64,000 nucleotides of DNA from Hippophae tibetana (lineage: Eukaryota; Streptophyta; Magnoliopsida; Rosales; Elaeagnaceae): the NCBI GenBank assembly GCA_037013495.1, contig CM072810.1, positions 58,142,843 to 58,206,842 of the forward strand, written 5' to 3'. Positions 51,001-63,820 of the stretch are shown here, one piece after another. The notes below the pieces were generated by a model. That model saw nothing but the letters and a program-made list of their open reading frames with translations. It was not told where the DNA came from and ran no database searches. Numbering within the stretch: the stretch's first letter is position 1; each line of letters starts with the position of its first letter. The position numbers and the translations under genes were made by a program.

Positions 51001-53334
51001 TCTATGTTCGATCAATCTTTGTTCTTCATAAATAAAAGAGTTGGAAAAAGAAGATGGGTTATACTCTTGACAATATTAAAAAAAGAAAATTTGAGAAATA
51101 AGAGTTCCAACTTTAAACGGCCATAAATTTTGACTCGTATATCGAAATTACTATTTTAATATATCAAGTTAGAGCTTGTAACGATTCCTATTATCTCAGC
51201 TATGTGGCAGAAGAACCTCATTTTTTGAACAAAAATTCTCCTTTTACATCACCTACCGAGGTCTTAATGTTTTTGTTCCATATAGACCCTTTTGTTTTGC
51301 TTTGGATTTTTTTGTATGCAACTATTACGAATATTGAGGTGCCGATGAAAAGTGTGTTTAAAAATATTTTAAATATTTTCAATATCTAATAATTATTCTC
51401 ATGACAACACAAATATACTCATTACGCTTCACAATTTATTTTTTGGAACCTAAATTTGAAAGATTAATTTTCGAAGCCATTTATGTATAGCGATTTTCTA
51501 TTTTGGAGAATTGTTAAATTTAATGTATTATTTTTATGCTTTTTTTCTTCATTGATGGATTATGCACATTACACAACTAAATAGCCATATTAAGGTTGCA
51601 TTAGGTTTAGGGTTTTGTTCCGTATAATAGAAAACAGTAGCCTTATGATGGAGGATCATTTGATAACTTTAGTGAAATTACTTTTTAAAAATATTGTTGC
51701 TTTTATTCCTGTGGTTCTTGATTGAATGCTCCAATTCGACATATCAAAAGGAGTGATCATCTTTTTTGGCATCAGAAGGTTGGGGTATTATGGACTTGTT
51801 GATGTTGTTTTCGTCTGTGTATTTCGTTTCGTATTTATTTTTGAAACCATAGTCTCTTCTTCTTGATCTTTATTTCTATGTTCGATCAATCTTTGTTCTT
51901 CATAAATAAAAGAGTAGGAAAAAGAAGATGGGTTATACTCTTCACGATATTAAAAAAAGAAAATTTGAGAAATAAGAGTTCCAACTTTAAACGGCCATAA
52001 CTTTTGACTCGTATATCTAAATTACTATTATAATATATCAAGTTAGAGCTTGTAACGATTCCTATAATCTTAGCTATGTGGCAGAAGAACCTCATTTTTT
52101 GAACAAAAATTCTCCTTTTACATCACCTACCGAGGGCTTAATGTTTTTGTTCCATATAGACCCTTTTGTTTTGCTTTGGATTTTTTTCAATGCACCTATT
52201 ACGAATATTGAGGTGCCGACGAAAAGTGTGTTTAAAATATTCTAAATATTTTCAATATCTAATAATTATTCTCATGATAATACAAATATACTCATTACGC
52301 TTCACAATTTATTTTTTGGAACATAAATTTGAAAGATTAATTTTCGAAGCCATTTATGTATAGCGATTTTCTATTTTGGAGAATTGTTAAATTTAATGTA
52401 TTATTTTTATGCTTTTTTTCTTCACGGATGGATTATGCACATTACACAACTAAATAGCCATATTAAGGTTGCATTAGGTTTAGGGTTTTGTTCCGTAAAT
52501 AGAAAACAGTAGCCTTATGATGGAGGATGATTTGATAGCTTTAGTGAAATTACTTTTTAGAAATATTGTTGCTTTTATTCCTGTGGTTCTTGATTGAATG
52601 CTACAATTCGACATTCCAAAAGGAGTGATCATCTTTTTTTGCATCACAAGTTTGGGGTATTATGGACTTGTTGATGTTGTTTCGTCTGTGTATTTCGTTT
52701 CGTATTTATTTTTGAAACCATAGTCTCTTCTTCTTGATCTTTATTTCTATGTTCGATCAATCTTTGTTCTTCATAAATAAAAGAGTTGGAAAAAGAAGAT
52801 GGGTTATACTCTTGACAATATTAAAAAAAGAAAATTTGAGAAATAAGAGTTCCAACTTTAAACGGCCATAAATTTTGACTCGTATATCGAAATTACTATT
52901 TTAATATATCAAGTTAGAGCTTGTAACGATTCCTATTATCTCAGCTATGTGGCAGAAGAACCTCATTTTTTGAACAAAAATTCTCCTTTTACATCACCTA
53001 CCGAGGTCTTAATGTTTTTGTTCCATATAGACCCTTTTGTTTTGCTTTGGATTTTTTTGAATGCAACTATTACGAATATTGAGGTGCCGATGAAAAGTGT
53101 GTTTAAAAATATTTTAAATATTTTCAATATCTAATAATTATTCTCATGACAATACAAATATACTCATTACGCTTCACAATTTATTTTTTGGAACCTAAAT
53201 TTGAAAGATTAATTTTCGAAGCCATTTATGTATAGCGATTTTCTATTTTGGAGAATTGTTAAATTTAATGTATTATTTTTATGCTTTTTTTCTTCATTGA
53301 TGGATTATGCACATTACACAACTAAATAGCCATA
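48100..53334. repeat. Dimeric higher-order repeat, three copies (1745 bp)
   Basis: The dimers are 48100-49844, 49845-51589 and 51590-53334, each 1745 bp. First members (M55, M57, M59) carry 'tttttaaaaatattg', 'aatcttagc', 'gagggctt', 'ttcaatgcacc', 'taaaatattctaaat', 'catgataat' and 'ggaacataaat'. Second members (M56, M58, M60) carry 'ccgtaaatag', 'gatagcttt', the ctacaattcgacattcc block, 'gagttgg', 'ccataaattttg', 'tattatctc' and 'gccgatgaaaag'. The last dimer shares its second member with the tetramer block that follows, so the two periodicities overlap. Confidence 0.92.
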
Positions 53335-56300
53335 TTAAGGTTGCATTAGGTTTAGGGTTTTGTTCCGTATAATAGAAAACAGTAGCCTTATGATGGAGGA
53401 TCATTTGATAACTTTAGTGAAATTACTTTTTAAAAATATTGTTGCTTTTATTCCTGTGGTTCTTGATTGAATGCTCCAATTCGACATATCAAAAGGAGTG
53501 ATCATCTTTTTTGGCATCAGAAGGTTGGGGTATTATGGACTTGTTGATGTTGTTTTCGTCTGTGTATTTCGTTTCGTATTTATTTTTGAAACCATAGTCT
53601 CTTCTTCTTGATCTTTATTTCTATGTTCGATCAATCTTTGTTCTTCATAAATAAAAGAGTAGGAAAAAGAAGATGGGTTATACTCTTCACGATATTAAAA
53701 AAAGAAAATTTGAGAAATAAGAGTTCCAACTTTAAACGGCCATAACTTTTGACTCGTATATCTAAATTACTATTATAATATATCAAGTTAGAGCTTGTAA
53801 CGATTCCTATAATCTTAGCTATGTGGCAGAAGAACCTCATTTTTTGAACAAAAATTCTCCTTTTACATCACCTACCGAGGTCTTAATGTTTTTGTTCCAT
53901 ATAGTCCCTTTTGTTTTGCTTTGGATTTTTTTCAATGCACCTATTACGAATATTGAGGTGCCGAAGAAAAGTGTGTTTAAAAATATTTTAAATATTTTCA
54001 ATATCTAATAATTATTCTCATGACAATACAAATATACTCATTACGCTTCACAATTTATTTTTTGGAACCTAAATTTGAAAGATTAATTTTCGAAGCCATT
54101 TATATATAGCGATTTTCTATTTTGGAGAATTGTTAAATTTAATGTATTATTTTTATGCTTTTTTTCTTCACGGATGGATTATGCACATTACACAACTAAA
54201 TAGCCATATTAAGGTTGCACTAGGTTTAGGGTTTTGTTCGGTATAATAGAAAACAGTAGCCTTATGATGGAGGATGATTTGATAACTTTAGTGAAATTAC
54301 TTTTTAGAAATATTGTTGCTTTTATTCCTGTGGTTCTTGATTGAATGCTCCAATTCGACATATCAAAAGGAGTGATCATCTTTTTTGGTATCACAAGGTT
54401 GGGGTATTATGGACTTGTTGATGTTGTTTTCGTCTGTGTATTTCGTTTCGTATTTATTTTTGAAACCATAGTCTCTTCTTCTTGATCTTTATTTCTATGT
54501 TCGATCAATCTTTGTTCTTCATAAATAAAAGAGTAGGAAAAAGAAGATGGGTTATACTCTTGACAATTTTAAAAAAGAAAATTTGAGAAATAAGAGTTCC
54601 AACTTTAAACGGCCATAACTTTTGACTCGTATATCGAAATTACTATTATAATATATAAAGTTAGAGCATGTAACGATTCCTATAATCTCAGCTATGTGGC
54701 AGAAGAACCTCATTTTTTGAACAAAAATTCTCTTTTTACATCACCTACCGTGGTCTTAATGATTTTGTTCCATATAGACCCTTTTGTTTTGCTTTGGATT
54801 TTTTTGAATGCAACTATTACGAATATTGAGGTGCCGATGAAAAGTGTGTTTAAAAATATTTTAAATATTTTCAATATCTAATAATTATTCTCATGACAAT
54901 ACAAATATACTCATTACGCTTCACAATTTATTTTTTGGAACCTAAATTTGAAAGATTAATTTTCGAAGCCATTTATGTATAGCGATTTTCTATTTTGGAA
55001 AATTGTTAAATTTAATGTATTATTTTTATGCTTTTTTTCTTCATGGATGGATTATGCACATTACACAAGTAAATAGCCATATTAAGGTTGCATTAGGTTT
55101 AGGGTTTTGTTCCGTATAATAGAAAACAGTAGCCTTATGATGAAGGATGATTTGATAAATTTAGTGAAATTACTTTTTAGAAATATTGTTGCTTTTATTC
55201 CTGTGGTTCTTGATTGAATGCTCCAATTCGACATAACAAAAGGAGTGATCATCTTTTTTGGCATCAGAAGGTTGGGGTATTATGGACTTGTTGATGTTGT
55301 TTTCGTCTGTGTATTTCGTTTCGTATTTATTTTTGAAACCATAGTCTCTTCTTCTTGATCTTTATTTCTATGTTCGATCAATCTTTGTTCTTCATAAATA
55401 AAAGAGTAGGAAAAAGAAGATGGGTTATACTCTTCACGATATTAAAAAAAGAAAATTTGAGAAATAAGAGTTCCAACTTTAAACGGCCATAACTTTTGAC
55501 TCGTATATCTAAATTCCTATTATAATATATCAAGTTAGAGCTTGTAACGATTCCTATAATCTCAGCTATGTGGCAGAAGAACCTCATTTTTTGAACAAAA
55601 ATTCTCCTTTTACATCACCTACCGAGGTCTTAATGTTTTTGTTCCATATAGACCCTTTTGTTTTGCTTTGGATTTTTTTGAATGCAACTATTACGAATAT
55701 TGAGGTGCCGACGAAAAGTGTGTTTAAAAATATTGTAAATATTTTCAATATCTAATAATTATTCTCATGACAATACAAATATACTCATTACGCTTCACAA
55801 TTTATTTTTTGGAACCTAAATTTGAAAGATTAATTTTCGAAGCCATTTATGTATAGCGATTTTCTATTTTGGAGAATTGTTAAATTTAATGTATTATTTT
55901 TATGCTTTTTTTCTTCACGGATGGATTAGGCACATTACACAACTAAATAGCCATATTAAGGTTGCATTAGGTTTAGGGTTTTGTTCCGTAAATAGAAAAC
56001 AGTAGCCTTATGATGGAGGATGATTTGATAGCTTTAGTGAAATTACTTTTTAGAAATATTGTTGCTTTTATTCCTGTGGTTCTTGATTGAATGCTACAAT
56101 TCGACATTCCAAAAGGAGTGATCATCTTTTTTTGCATCACAAGTTTGGGGTATTATGGACTTGTTGATGTTGTTTCGTCTGTGTATTTCGTTTCGTATTT
56201 ATTTTTGAAACCATAGTCTCTTCTTCTTGATCTTTATTTCTATGTTCGATCAATCTTTGTTCTTCATAAATAAAAGAGTTGGAAAAAGAAGATGGGTTAT

Positions 56301-59300
56301 ACTCTTGACAATATTAAAAAAAGAAAATTTGAGAAATAAGAGTTCCAACTTTAAACGGCCATAAATTTTGACTCGTATATCGAAATTACTATTTTAATAT
56401 ATCAAGTTAGAGCTTGTAACGATTCCTATTATCTCAGCTATGTGGCAGAAGAACCTCATTTTTTGAACAAAAATTCTCCTTTTACATCACCTACCGAGGT
56501 CTTAATGTTTTTGTTCCATATAGACCCTTTTGTTTTGCTTTGGATTTTTTTGAATGCAACTATTACGAATATTGAGGTGCCGATGAAAAGTGTGTTTAAA
56601 AATATTTTAAATATTTTCAATATCTAATAATTATTCTCATGACAATACAAATATACTCATTACGCTTCACAATTTATTTTTTGGAACCTAAATTTGAAAG
56701 ATTAATTTTCGAAGCCATTTATGTATAGCGATTTTCTATTTTGGAGAATTGTTAAATTTAATGTATTATTTTTATGCTTTTTTTCTTCATTGATGGATTA
56801 TGCACATTACACAACTAAATAGCCATATTAAGGTTGCATTAGGTTTAGGGTTTTGTTCCGTATAATAGAAAACAGTAGCCTTATGATGGAGGATCATTTG
56901 ATAACTTTAGTGAAATTACTTTTTAAAAATATTGTTGCTTTTATTCCTGTGGTTCTTGATTGAATGCTCCAATTCGACATATCAAAAGGAGTGATCATCT
57001 TTTTTGGCATCAGAAGGTTGGGGTATTATGGACTTGTTGATGTTGTTTTCGTCTGTGTATTTCGTTTCGTATTTATTTTTGAAACCATAGTCTCTTGTTC
57101 TTGATCTTTATTTCTATGTTCGATCAATCTTTGTTCTTCATAAATAAAAGAGTAGGAAAAAGAAGATGGGTTATACTCTTCACGATATTAAAAAAAGAAA
57201 ATTTGAGAAATAAGAGTTCCAACTTTAAACGGCCATAACTTTTGACTCGTATATCTAAATTACTATTATAATATATCAAGTTAGAGCTTGTAACGATTCC
57301 TATAATCTTAGCTATGTGGCAGAAGAACCTCATTTTTTGAACAAAAATTCTCCTTTTACATCACCTACCGAGGTCTTAATGTTTTTGTTCCATATAGTCC
57401 CTTTTGTTTTGCTTTGGATTTTTTTCAATGCACCTATTACGAATATTGAGGTGCCGAAGAAAAGTGTGTTTAAAAATATTTTAAATATTTTCAATATCTA
57501 ATAATTATTCTCATGACAATACAAATATACTCATTACGCTTCACAATTTATTTTTTGGAACCTAAATTTGAAAGATTAATTTTCGAAGCCATTTATATAT
57601 AGCGATTTTCTATTTTGGAGAATTGTTAAATTTAATGTATTATTTTTATGCTTTTTTTCTTCACGGATGGATTATGCACATTACACAACTAAATAGCCAT
57701 ATTAAGGTTGCACTAGGTTTAGGGTTTTGTTCCGTATAATAGAAAACAGTAGCCTTATGATGGAGGATGATTTGACAACTTTAGTGAAATTACTTTTTAG
57801 AAATATTGTTGCTTTTATTCCTGTGGTTCTTGATTGAATGCTCCAATTCGACATATCAAAAGGAGTGATCATCTTTTTTGGTATCACAAGGTTGGGGTAT
57901 TATGGACTTGTTGATGTTGTTTTCGTCTGTGTATTTCGTTTCGTATTTATTTTTGAAACCATAGTCTCTTCTTCTTGATCTTTATTTCTATGTTCGATCA
58001 ATCTTTGTTCTTCATAAATAAAAGAGTAGGAAAAAGAAGATGGGTTATACTCTTGACAATTTTAAAAAAGAAAATTTGAGAAATAAGAGTTCCAACTTTA
58101 AACGGCCATAACTTTTGACTCGTATATCGAAATTACTATTATAATATATAAAGTTAGAGCATGTAACGATTCCTATAATCTCAGCTATGTGGCAGAAGAA
58201 CCTCATTTTTTGAACAAAAATTCTCTTTTTACATCACCTACCGTGGTCTTAATGATTTTGTTCCATATAGACCCTTTTGTTTTGCTTTGGATTTTTTTGA
58301 ATGCAACTATTACGAATATTGAGGTGCCGATGAAAAGTGTGTTTAAAAATATTTTAAATATTTTCAATATCTAATAATTATTCTCATGACAATACAAATA
58401 TACTCATTACGCTTCACAATTTATTTTTTGGAACCTAAATTTGAAAGATTAATTTTCGAAGCCATTTATGTATAGCGATTTTCTATTTTGGAAAATTGTT
58501 AAATTTAATGTATTATTTTTATGCTTTTTTTCTTCATGGATGGATTATGCACATTACACAAGTAAATAGCCATATTAAGGTTGCATTAGGTTTAGGGTTT
58601 TGTTCCGTATAATAGAAAACAGTAGCCTTATGATGAAGGATGATTTGATAACTTTAGTGAAATTACTTTTTAGAAATATTGTTGCTTTTATTCCTGTGGT
58701 TCTTGATTGAATGCTCCAATTCGACATAACAAAAGGAGTGATCATCTTTTTTGGCATCAGAAGGTTGGGGTATTATGGACTTGTTGATGTTGTTTTCGTC
58801 TGTGTATTTCGTTTCGTATTTATTTTTGAAACCATAGTCTCTTCTTCTTGATCTTTATTTCTATGTTCGATCAATCTTTGTTCTTCATAAATAAAAGAGT
58901 AGGAAAAAGAAGATGGGTTATACTCTTCACGATATTAAAAAAAGAAAATTTGAGAAATAAGAGTTCCAACTTTAAACGGCCATAACTTTTGACTCGTATA
59001 TCTAAATTACTATTATAATATATCAAGTTAGAGCTTGTAACGATTCCTATAATCTCAGCTATGTGGCAGAAGAACCTCATTTTTTGAACAAAAATTCTCC
59101 TTTTACATCACCTACCGAGGTCTTAATGTTTTTGTTCCATATAGACCCTTTTGTTTTGCTTTGGATTTTTTTGAATGCAACTATTACGAATATTGAGGTG
59201 CCGACGAAAAGTGTGTTTAAAAATATTGTAAATATTTTCAATATCTAATAATTATTCTCATGACAATACAAATATACTCATTACGCTTCACAATTTATTT

Positions 59301-59448
59301 TTTGGAACCTAAATTTGAAAGATTAATTTTCGAAGCCATTTATGTATAGCGATTTTCTATTTTGGAGAATTGGTAAATTTAATGTATTATTTTTATGCTT
59401 TTTTTCTTCACGGATGGATTATGCACATTACACAACTAAATAGCCATA
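52463..59448. repeat. Tetrameric higher-order repeat, two copies (3493 bp)
   Basis: M60-M63 (52463-55955) and M64-M67 (55956-59448) are both exactly 3493 bp. The unit is: the ctacaattcgacattcc member; a member with 'ggatcatttg', 'atagtccctt' and 'ccgaagaaaag'; a member with 'gcactagg', 'ggtatcacaagg', 'cttgacaattttaaaaaag' and 'atataaagttag'; and a member with 'caagtaaatag', 'gatgaagg' and 'cataacaaaagg'. By eye I see about half a dozen single-base differences, for example 'ttcggtataat' against 'ttccgtataat' and 'ctcttcttc' against 'ctcttgttc'. Confidence 0.93.
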
Positions 59449-62400
59449 TTAAGGTTGCAATAGGTTTAGGGTTTTGTTCCGTATAATAGAAAACAGTAGC
59501 CTTTTGATGCAGGATGATTTGATAACTTTAGTGAAATTACTTTTTAAAAATATTGTTGCTTTTATTCCTGTGGTTCTTGATTGAATGCTCCAATTCGACA
59601 TATCAAAAGGAGTGATCATCTTTTTGGCATCACAAGGTTGGGGTATTATGGACTTGTTGATGTTGTTTTCGTCTGTGTATTTCGTTTCGTATTTATTTTG
59701 AAACCATAGTCTCTTCTTCTTGATCTTTATTTCTATGTTCGATCAATCTTTGTTCTTCATAAATAAAAGAGTAGGAAAAAGAAGATGGGTTATACTCTTG
59801 ACAATATTAAAAAAAGAAATTTGAGAAATAAGAGTTCCAACTTTAGACGGCCATAACTTTTGAGACTCGTATATCGAAATTACTATTATAATATATCAAG
59901 TTAGAGCATGTAACGATTCCTATAATCTCAGCTATGTGGCAGAAGAACCTCATTTTTTGAACAAAAATTCTCTTTTTACATCACCTACCGTGGTCTTAAT
60001 GATTTTGTTCCATATAGACCCTTTTGTTTTGCTTTGGATTTTTTTGAATGCAACTATTACGAATATTGAGGTGCCGACGAAAAGTGTGTTTAAAAATATT
60101 TTAAATATTTTCAATATCCAATAATTATTCTTATGACAATACAAATATACTCATTACGCTTCACAATTTATTTTTTGGAACCTAAATTTGAAAGATTAAT
60201 TTTCGAAGCCATTTATGTATAGCGATTTTCTATTTTGGAGAATTGTTAAATTTAATGTATTATTTTTATGCTTTTTTTCTTCATGGATGGATTATGCACA
60301 TTACACAACTAAATAGCCATATTAAGGTTGCATTAGGTTTAGGGTTTTGTTCCGTATAATAGGAAACAGTAGCCTTATGATGGAGGATGATTTGATAACT
60401 TTAGTGAAATTACTTTTTAAAAATATTGTTGCTTTTATTCCTGTGGTTCTTGATTGAATGCTACAATTCGACATTCCAAAAGGAGTGATCATCTTTTTTT
60501 GCATCACAAGTTTGGGGTATTATGGACTTGTTGATGTTGTTTCGTCTGTGTATTTCGTTTCGTATTTATTTTTGAAACCATAGTCTCTTCTTCTTGATCT
60601 TTATTTCTATGTTCGATCAATCTTTGTTCTTCATAAATAAAAGAGTTGGAAAAAGAAGATGGGTTATACTCTTGTCAATATTAAAAAAAGAAAATTTGAG
60701 AAATAAGAGTTCCAACTTTAAACGGCCATAACTTTTGACTCGTATATCGAAATTACTATTTTATATATTCAAGTTAGAGCTTGTAACGATTCCTATTATC
60801 TCAGCTATGTGGCAGAAGAACCTCATTTTTTTGAACAAAAATTCTCCTTTTACATCACCTACCTAGGTCTTAATGTTTTTTGTTCCATATAGACCCTTTT
60901 GTTTTGCTTTGGATTTTTTTGAATGCAACTATTACGAATATTGAGGTGCCGATGAAAAGTGTGTTTAAAAATATTTTAAATATTTTCAATATCTAATAAT
61001 TATTCTCATGACAATACAAATATACTCATTACGCTTCACAATTTATTTTTTTGGAACCTAAATTTGAAAGATTAATTTTCGAAGCCATTTATGTATAGCG
61101 ATTTTCTATTTTGGAGAATTGTTAAATTTAATGTATTATTTTTATGCTTTTTTTCTTCATGGATGGATTATGCACATTACACAACTAAATAGCCATATTA
61201 AGGTTGCATTAGGTTTAGGGGTTTTGTTCCGTATAATAGAAAACAGTAGCCTTATGATGGAGGATGATTTGATAACTTTAGTGAAATTACTTTTTAAAAA
61301 TATTGTTGCTTTTATTCCTGTGGTTCTTGATTGAATGCTCCAATTCGACATATCAAAAGGAGTGATCATCTTTTTTGGCATCAGAAGGTTGGGGTATTAT
61401 GGACTTGTTGATGTTGTTTTCGTCTGTGTATTTCGTTTCGTATTTATTTTTGAAACCATAGTCTCTTCTTCTTGATCTTTATTTCTATGTTCGATCAATC
61501 TTTGTTCTTCATAAATAAAAGAGTAGGAAAAATAAGATGGGTTATACTCTTCACGATATTAAAAAAAGAAAATTTGAGAATAAGAGTTCCAACTTTAAAC
61601 GGCCATAACTTTTGACTCGTATATCTAAATTACTATTATAATATATCAAGTTAGAGCTTGTAACGATTCCTATAATCTTAGCTATGTGGCAGAAGAACCT
61701 CATTTTTTGAACAAAAATTCTCCTTTTACATCACCTACTGAGGTCTTAATTTTTTTGTTCCATATAGACCCTTTTGTTTTGCTTTGGATTTTTTTCAATG
61801 CACCTATTACGAATATTGAGGTGCCGACGAAAAGTGTGTTTAAAAATATTTTAAATATTTTCAATATCCAATAATTATTCTTATGACAATACAAATATAC
61901 TCATTACGCTTCACAATTTATTTTTTGGAACCTAAATTTGAAAGATTAATTTTCGAAGCCATTTATGTATAGCGATTTTCTATTTTGGAAAATTGTTAAA
62001 TTTAATGTATTATTTTTATGCTTTTTTTCTTCATGGATGGATTATGCACATTACACAAGTAAATAGCCATATTAAGGTTGCATTAGGTTTAGGGTTTTGT
62101 TCCGTATAATAGAAAACAGTAGCCTTATGATGAAGGATGATTTGATAACTTTAGTGAAATTACTTTTTAGAAATATTGTTGCTTTTATTCCTGTGGTTCT
62201 TGATTGAATGCTCCAATTCGACATAACAAAAGGAGTGATCATCTTTTTGTGGCATCAGAAGGTTGGGGTATTATGGACTTGTTGATGTTGTTTTCGTCTG
62301 TGTATTTCGTTTCGTATTTATTTTTGAAACCATAGTCTCTTCTTCTTGATCTTTATTTCTATGTTCGATCAATCTTTGTTCTTCATAAATAAAAGAGTAG

Positions 62401-63820
62401 GAAAAAGAAGATGGGTTATACTCTTCACGATATTAAAAAAAGAAAATTTGAGAAATAAGAGTTCCAACTTTAAACGGCCATAACTTTTGACTCGTATATC
62501 TAAATTACTATTATAATATATCAAGTTAGAGCTTGTAACGATTCCTATAATCTCAGCTATGTGGCAGAAGAACCTCATTTTTTGAACAAAAATTCTCCTT
62601 TTACATCACCTACCGAGGTCTTAATGTTTTTGTTCCATATAGACCCTTTTGTTTTGCTTTGGATTTTTTTGAATGCAACTATTACGAATATTGAGGTGCC
62701 GACGAAAAGTGTGTTTAAAAATATTGTAAATATTTTCAATATCTAATAATTATTCTCATGACAATACAAATATACTCATTACGCTTCACAATTTATTTTT
62801 TGGAACCTAAATTTGAAAGATTAATTTTCGAAGCCATTTATGTATAGCGATTTTCTATTTTGGAGAATTGGTAAATTTAATGTATTATTTTTATGCTTTT
62901 TTTCTTCACGGATGGATTATGCACATTACACAACTAAATAGCCATATTAAGGTTGCAATAGGTTTAGGGTTTTGTTCCGTATAATAGAAAACAGTAGCCT
63001 TTTGATGCAGGATGATTTGATAACTTTAGTGAAATTACTTTTTAAAAATATTGTTGCTTTTATTCCTGTGGTTCTTGATTGAATGCTCCAATTCGACATA
63101 TCAAAAGGAGTGATCATCTTTTTTGGCATCACAAGGTTGGGGTATTATGGACTTGTTGATGTTGTTTTCGTCTGTGTATTTCGTTTCGTATTTATTTTTG
63201 AAACCATAGTCTCTTCTTCTTGATCTTTATTTCTATGTTCGATCAATCTTTGTTCTTCATAAATAAAAGAGTAGGAAAAAGAAGATGGGTTATACTCTTG
63301 ACAATATTAAAAAAAGAAAATTTGAGAAATAAGAGTTCCAACTTTAGACGGCCATAACTTTTGACTCGTATATCGAAATTACTATTATAATATATCAAGT
63401 TAGAGCATGTAACGATTCCTATAATCTCAGCTATGTGGCAGAAGAACCTCATTTTTTGAACAAAAATTCTCCTTTTACATCACCTACCGAGGTCTTAATG
63501 TTTTTGTTCCATATAGACCCTTTTGTTTTGCTTTGGATTTTTTTGAATGCAACTATTACGAATATTGAGGTGCCGACGAAAAGTGTGTTTAAAAATATTG
63601 TAAATATTTTCAATATCTAATAATTATTCTCATGACAATACAAATATACTCATTACGCTTCACAATTTATTTTTTGGAACCTAAATTTGAAAGATTAATT
63701 TTCGAAGCCATTTATGTATAGCGATTTTCTATTTTGGAGAATTGGTAAATTTAATGTATTATTTTTATGCTTTTTTTCTTCACGGATGGATTATGCACAT
63801 TACACAACTAAATAGCCATA
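59449..63820. repeat. Decayed tetramer-like tail with many small indels (M68-M72)
   Basis: M67/M71 and M68/M72 correspond at about 3497-3498 bp ('caagtaaatag..gatgaagg', then 'gcaatagg..cttttgatgcagg..tttagacgg'). M69 is of the ctacaattcgacattcc class and M70 of the 'ttcaatgcacc' class, so the order resembles the preceding tetramers with the 'gcactagg' member missing. M68-M71 hold an unusual number of one- or two-base length changes: a T lost at about 59621 and 59697, 'gaaatttgag' at 59815, 'tttgagactcg' at 59860, an extra T at about 60830, 60880 and 61050, an extra G at 61217, 'gagaataag' at 61577, and 'tttttgtggc' at 62245. Confidence 0.85.
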
